From Omnitrophica WOR_2 bacterium RIFCSPHIGHO2_01_FULL_52_10 (GTDB taxonomy: Bacteria; Omnitrophota; Gorgyraeia; Zapsychrales; Zapsychraceae), in the NCBI GenBank assembly GCA_001805565.1, contig MHGM01000026.1:7159-16127 (forward strand): DNA of 8,969 nt. Direction: 5' to 3'. The number at the start of each line of letters is the position of its first letter. Within the stretch, counting starts at the first letter, position 1. Below the pieces are notes generated by a model. That model did not search any database. It saw only the letters and a program-made list of their open reading frames with translations, and was not told the origin of the DNA. The position numbers and the translations under genes are program-made. Below, one piece after another: positions 7,915-8,969 of the stretch.

Positions 7915-8859
7915 ATGAATATCCTGGGTATTGAAACTTCGTGTGATGAAACCGCCGCGGCCGTTGTCCGTGACGGACGGAAAATACTTTCCAATGTGGT
8001 CGCCTCGAGCCTCAAGGAACATCAGCGTTACGGCGGTGTCGTCCCTGAGGTCGCTTCCCGACGACAGCTGGAATTTATCCAGCCGGTTGTCGATGAATCC
8101 CTGGAGCAGGCAGGCCTTACGTCAGCGGACATTGACGCGCTCGCCGTAACGAAAGAGCCGGGATTGATCGGTTCGCTTTTAGTCGGCATATCGTTTGCCC
8201 GGGCATTGAGCGCCGCGCTGGACAAACCATTAGTTGAGATCGACCACGTTAAGGCGCATGTGTATGCCAATTTTTTGGCGGAGGAGCAGCCACGGTTACC
8301 AGCGGTCGGGATGGTCGTTTCCGGTGGACACACGGATCTGTACGGTGTGCGGGACTTCCGGACTTTCAGACGGATCGGGAAAACGCGCGATGATGCCGCC
8401 GGGGAAGCCTTTGACAAGGTGGCCCGCGTCCTGGGACTGGGGTATCCCGGGGGGCCGGTCATTGACCGTTTGGCGAAAAGCGTCCCGGAGACAACGGTGT
8501 CGTTTAAGTATGCCGCGTTGGAAGGGACTCTGGATTTTAGTTTCAGCGGCGTCAAGACGGCCGTTTTGTATCACCGGCAAAAATACGGGAACAAGAATCA
8601 TTATCCGGTTGCCGCGGTCGCCCGCGCGTTTCAGGAAAGTGTTGTCGAGATCCTGGTTATCAAAGCGCTTGCGGCGTGCCGGAAATTGAAGGTGCAAACG
8701 CTTTTGGTCGGCGGCGGTGTCGCGGCCAATTCAGCTCTGCGGCAGCATTTATCGGGAGAAGCGCACAAGAAGGGGATCAAGGTCTATTTTCCGGCGACGG
8801 CGCTGTGTATGGACAATGCCGCGATGATCGCCGGCCTGGGGTTTCATTCTTTGAATTAA
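7915..8859 (+). CDS. tsaD: tRNA N6-adenosine threonylcarbamoyltransferase TsaD
   Basis: TsaD transfers the threonylcarbamoyl group from TC-AMP (made by TsaC/Sua5) to A37 of ANN-decoding tRNAs, together with TsaB and TsaE, giving t6A. Visible features are the start ILGIETSCDETA (3-14), VVPEVASRRQLE (42-53), the metal-binding pair H111 and H115 in DHVKAHVYA, VVSGGHTDL, the KTRDDAAGEAFDKVARVLGLGYPGGP block, FSFSGVKTA, LLVGGGVAANSALR, and D300 in CMDNAAMIA. The numbering of H111, H115 and D300 coincides with E. coli TsaD. At 314 residues it is about 20 shorter than usual because the stop follows GLGFHSLN directly, and a tail-like sequence continues in another frame. All catalytic residues are retained, so activity is likely. 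The only ribosome binding candidate is AGGA (7898-7901), 13 nt upstream. It follows the peptidase gene by 18 nt. Confidence 0.95.
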   Translation: MNILGIETSCDETAAAVVRDGRKILSNVVASSLKEHQRYGGVVPEVASRRQLEFIQPVVDESLEQAGLTSADIDALAVTKEPGLIGSLLVGISFARALSAALDKPLVEIDHVKAHVYANFLAEEQPRLPAVGMVVSGGHTDLYGVRDFRTFRRIGKTRDDAAGEAFDKVARVLGLGYPGGPVIDRLAKSVPETTVSFKYAALEGTLDFSFSGVKTAVLYHRQKYGNKNHYPVAAVARAFQESVVEILVIKALAACRKLKVQTLLVGGGVAANSALRQHLSGEAHKKGIKVYFPATALCMDNAAMIAGLGFHSLN

Positions 8860-8867
8860 ATTCGTAC

Positions 8868-8903
8868 GCGTCCTTGACAAAATGTCCATTTTGTCAAGGA
8901 CGC
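8868..8903. promoter_or_regulatory. Perfect 17-bp-arm inverted repeat between tsaD and the next gene
   Basis: GCGTCCTTGACAAAATG (8868-8884) is followed after two bases (TC) by its exact complement (8887-8903). As RNA it makes a stem of about 16 bp with a GUCC-type tight loop. No run of T follows, so it is not a textbook intrinsic terminator. It ends 7 nt before the strong ribosome binding site of the next gene. It could stop or process the tsaD transcript, control the downstream leader, or be a protein-binding operator. The repeat is certain; its role is not. Confidence 0.8.
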
Positions 8904-8910
8904 ACTCATT

Positions 8911-8919
8911 GGAGGAGGG
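8911..8919 (+). promoter_or_regulatory. Very strong ribosome binding site of the last gene
   Basis: The purine run GGAGGAGGG lies 6 nt before the ATG at 8926 and strongly supports that start codon. Confidence 0.8.
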
Positions 8920-8925
8920 AGAACA

Positions 8926-8969
8926 ATGCTTGGTGATTGGGAAACGTTGGGACGTATTGTTCTGTCAGT
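8926..8969 (+). CDS. Start of a gene running off the window, possibly an MgtC/SapB-type membrane protein
   Basis: Fourteen full codons are visible, reading MLGDWETLGRIVLS. A short polar start followed by a hydrophobic helix onset with an Arg (LGRIVLS) resembles the beginning of MgtC/SapB-family proteins, which open similarly before a GLIGLERE-type motif. The diagnostic motif lies outside the window, so the family is a guess from a few residues. That this is a real gene rests on the strong ribosome binding site and its position after tsaD on the same strand. The inverted repeat upstream may influence its expression. Confidence 0.6.
   Translation, partial: MLGDWETLGRIVLS

Noticed and set aside
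8874..8879. TTGACA as a -35 box for the last gene
   Set aside because: It is part of the inverted repeat, and no -10-like hexamer occurs at 16-18 bp; the bases there are GC-rich or purine runs.

Overview
The window is an ordinary housekeeping stretch of a bacterial chromosome with an insertion sequence at its left edge. GC is mid-range by eye and there is no CRISPR array, RNA gene or recognisable defence or metabolic island. GatCAB, a free-standing PilZ protein, an S41 processing protease and compact operons fit a free-living bacterium, probably Gram-negative. The flavour (C-A-B gat order, S41 protease beside tsaD, periodic intergenic repeats) recalls uncultivated lineages such as Omnitrophota, but that placement is impression-level inference.

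Layout. Bases 1-1023 (minus) hold most of an IS4-family DDE transposase that runs off the left edge. Between it and rsmA (plus, true start most likely 1228) lie the IS end and what looks like the last 22 codons of a gene the insertion cut off. rsmA and a minus-strand PilZ gene converge on a gap filled almost exactly by a nested inverted repeat built from 10-bp units (2060-2272). The PilZ gene and a YbgC-type thioesterase gene diverge from a 185-bp region containing four back-to-back palindromes and a good -35 box.

From 3264 a promoter-like element leads into a tight plus-strand block: gatC, gatA and gatB (4-nt overlaps GTGA and ATGA), then a carboxy-terminal processing peptidase (11-nt gap) and tsaD (18-nt gap). 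The block joins two tRNA-linked functions, transamidation of Glu-tRNA(Gln)/Asp-tRNA(Asn) and t6A37 synthesis, with an envelope protease. After tsaD comes a perfect 17-bp-arm inverted repeat, then a very strong ribosome binding site and the first 14 codons of a gene that may encode an MgtC/SapB-type membrane protein.

I see no strong case for a new multi-gene system. The items most worth a second look are the 10-bp-periodic inverted repeat, the palindrome cluster, the hairpin next to the last gene's ribosome binding site, the out-of-frame relic of the TsaD C-terminus, and the gene remnant between the IS and rsmA.
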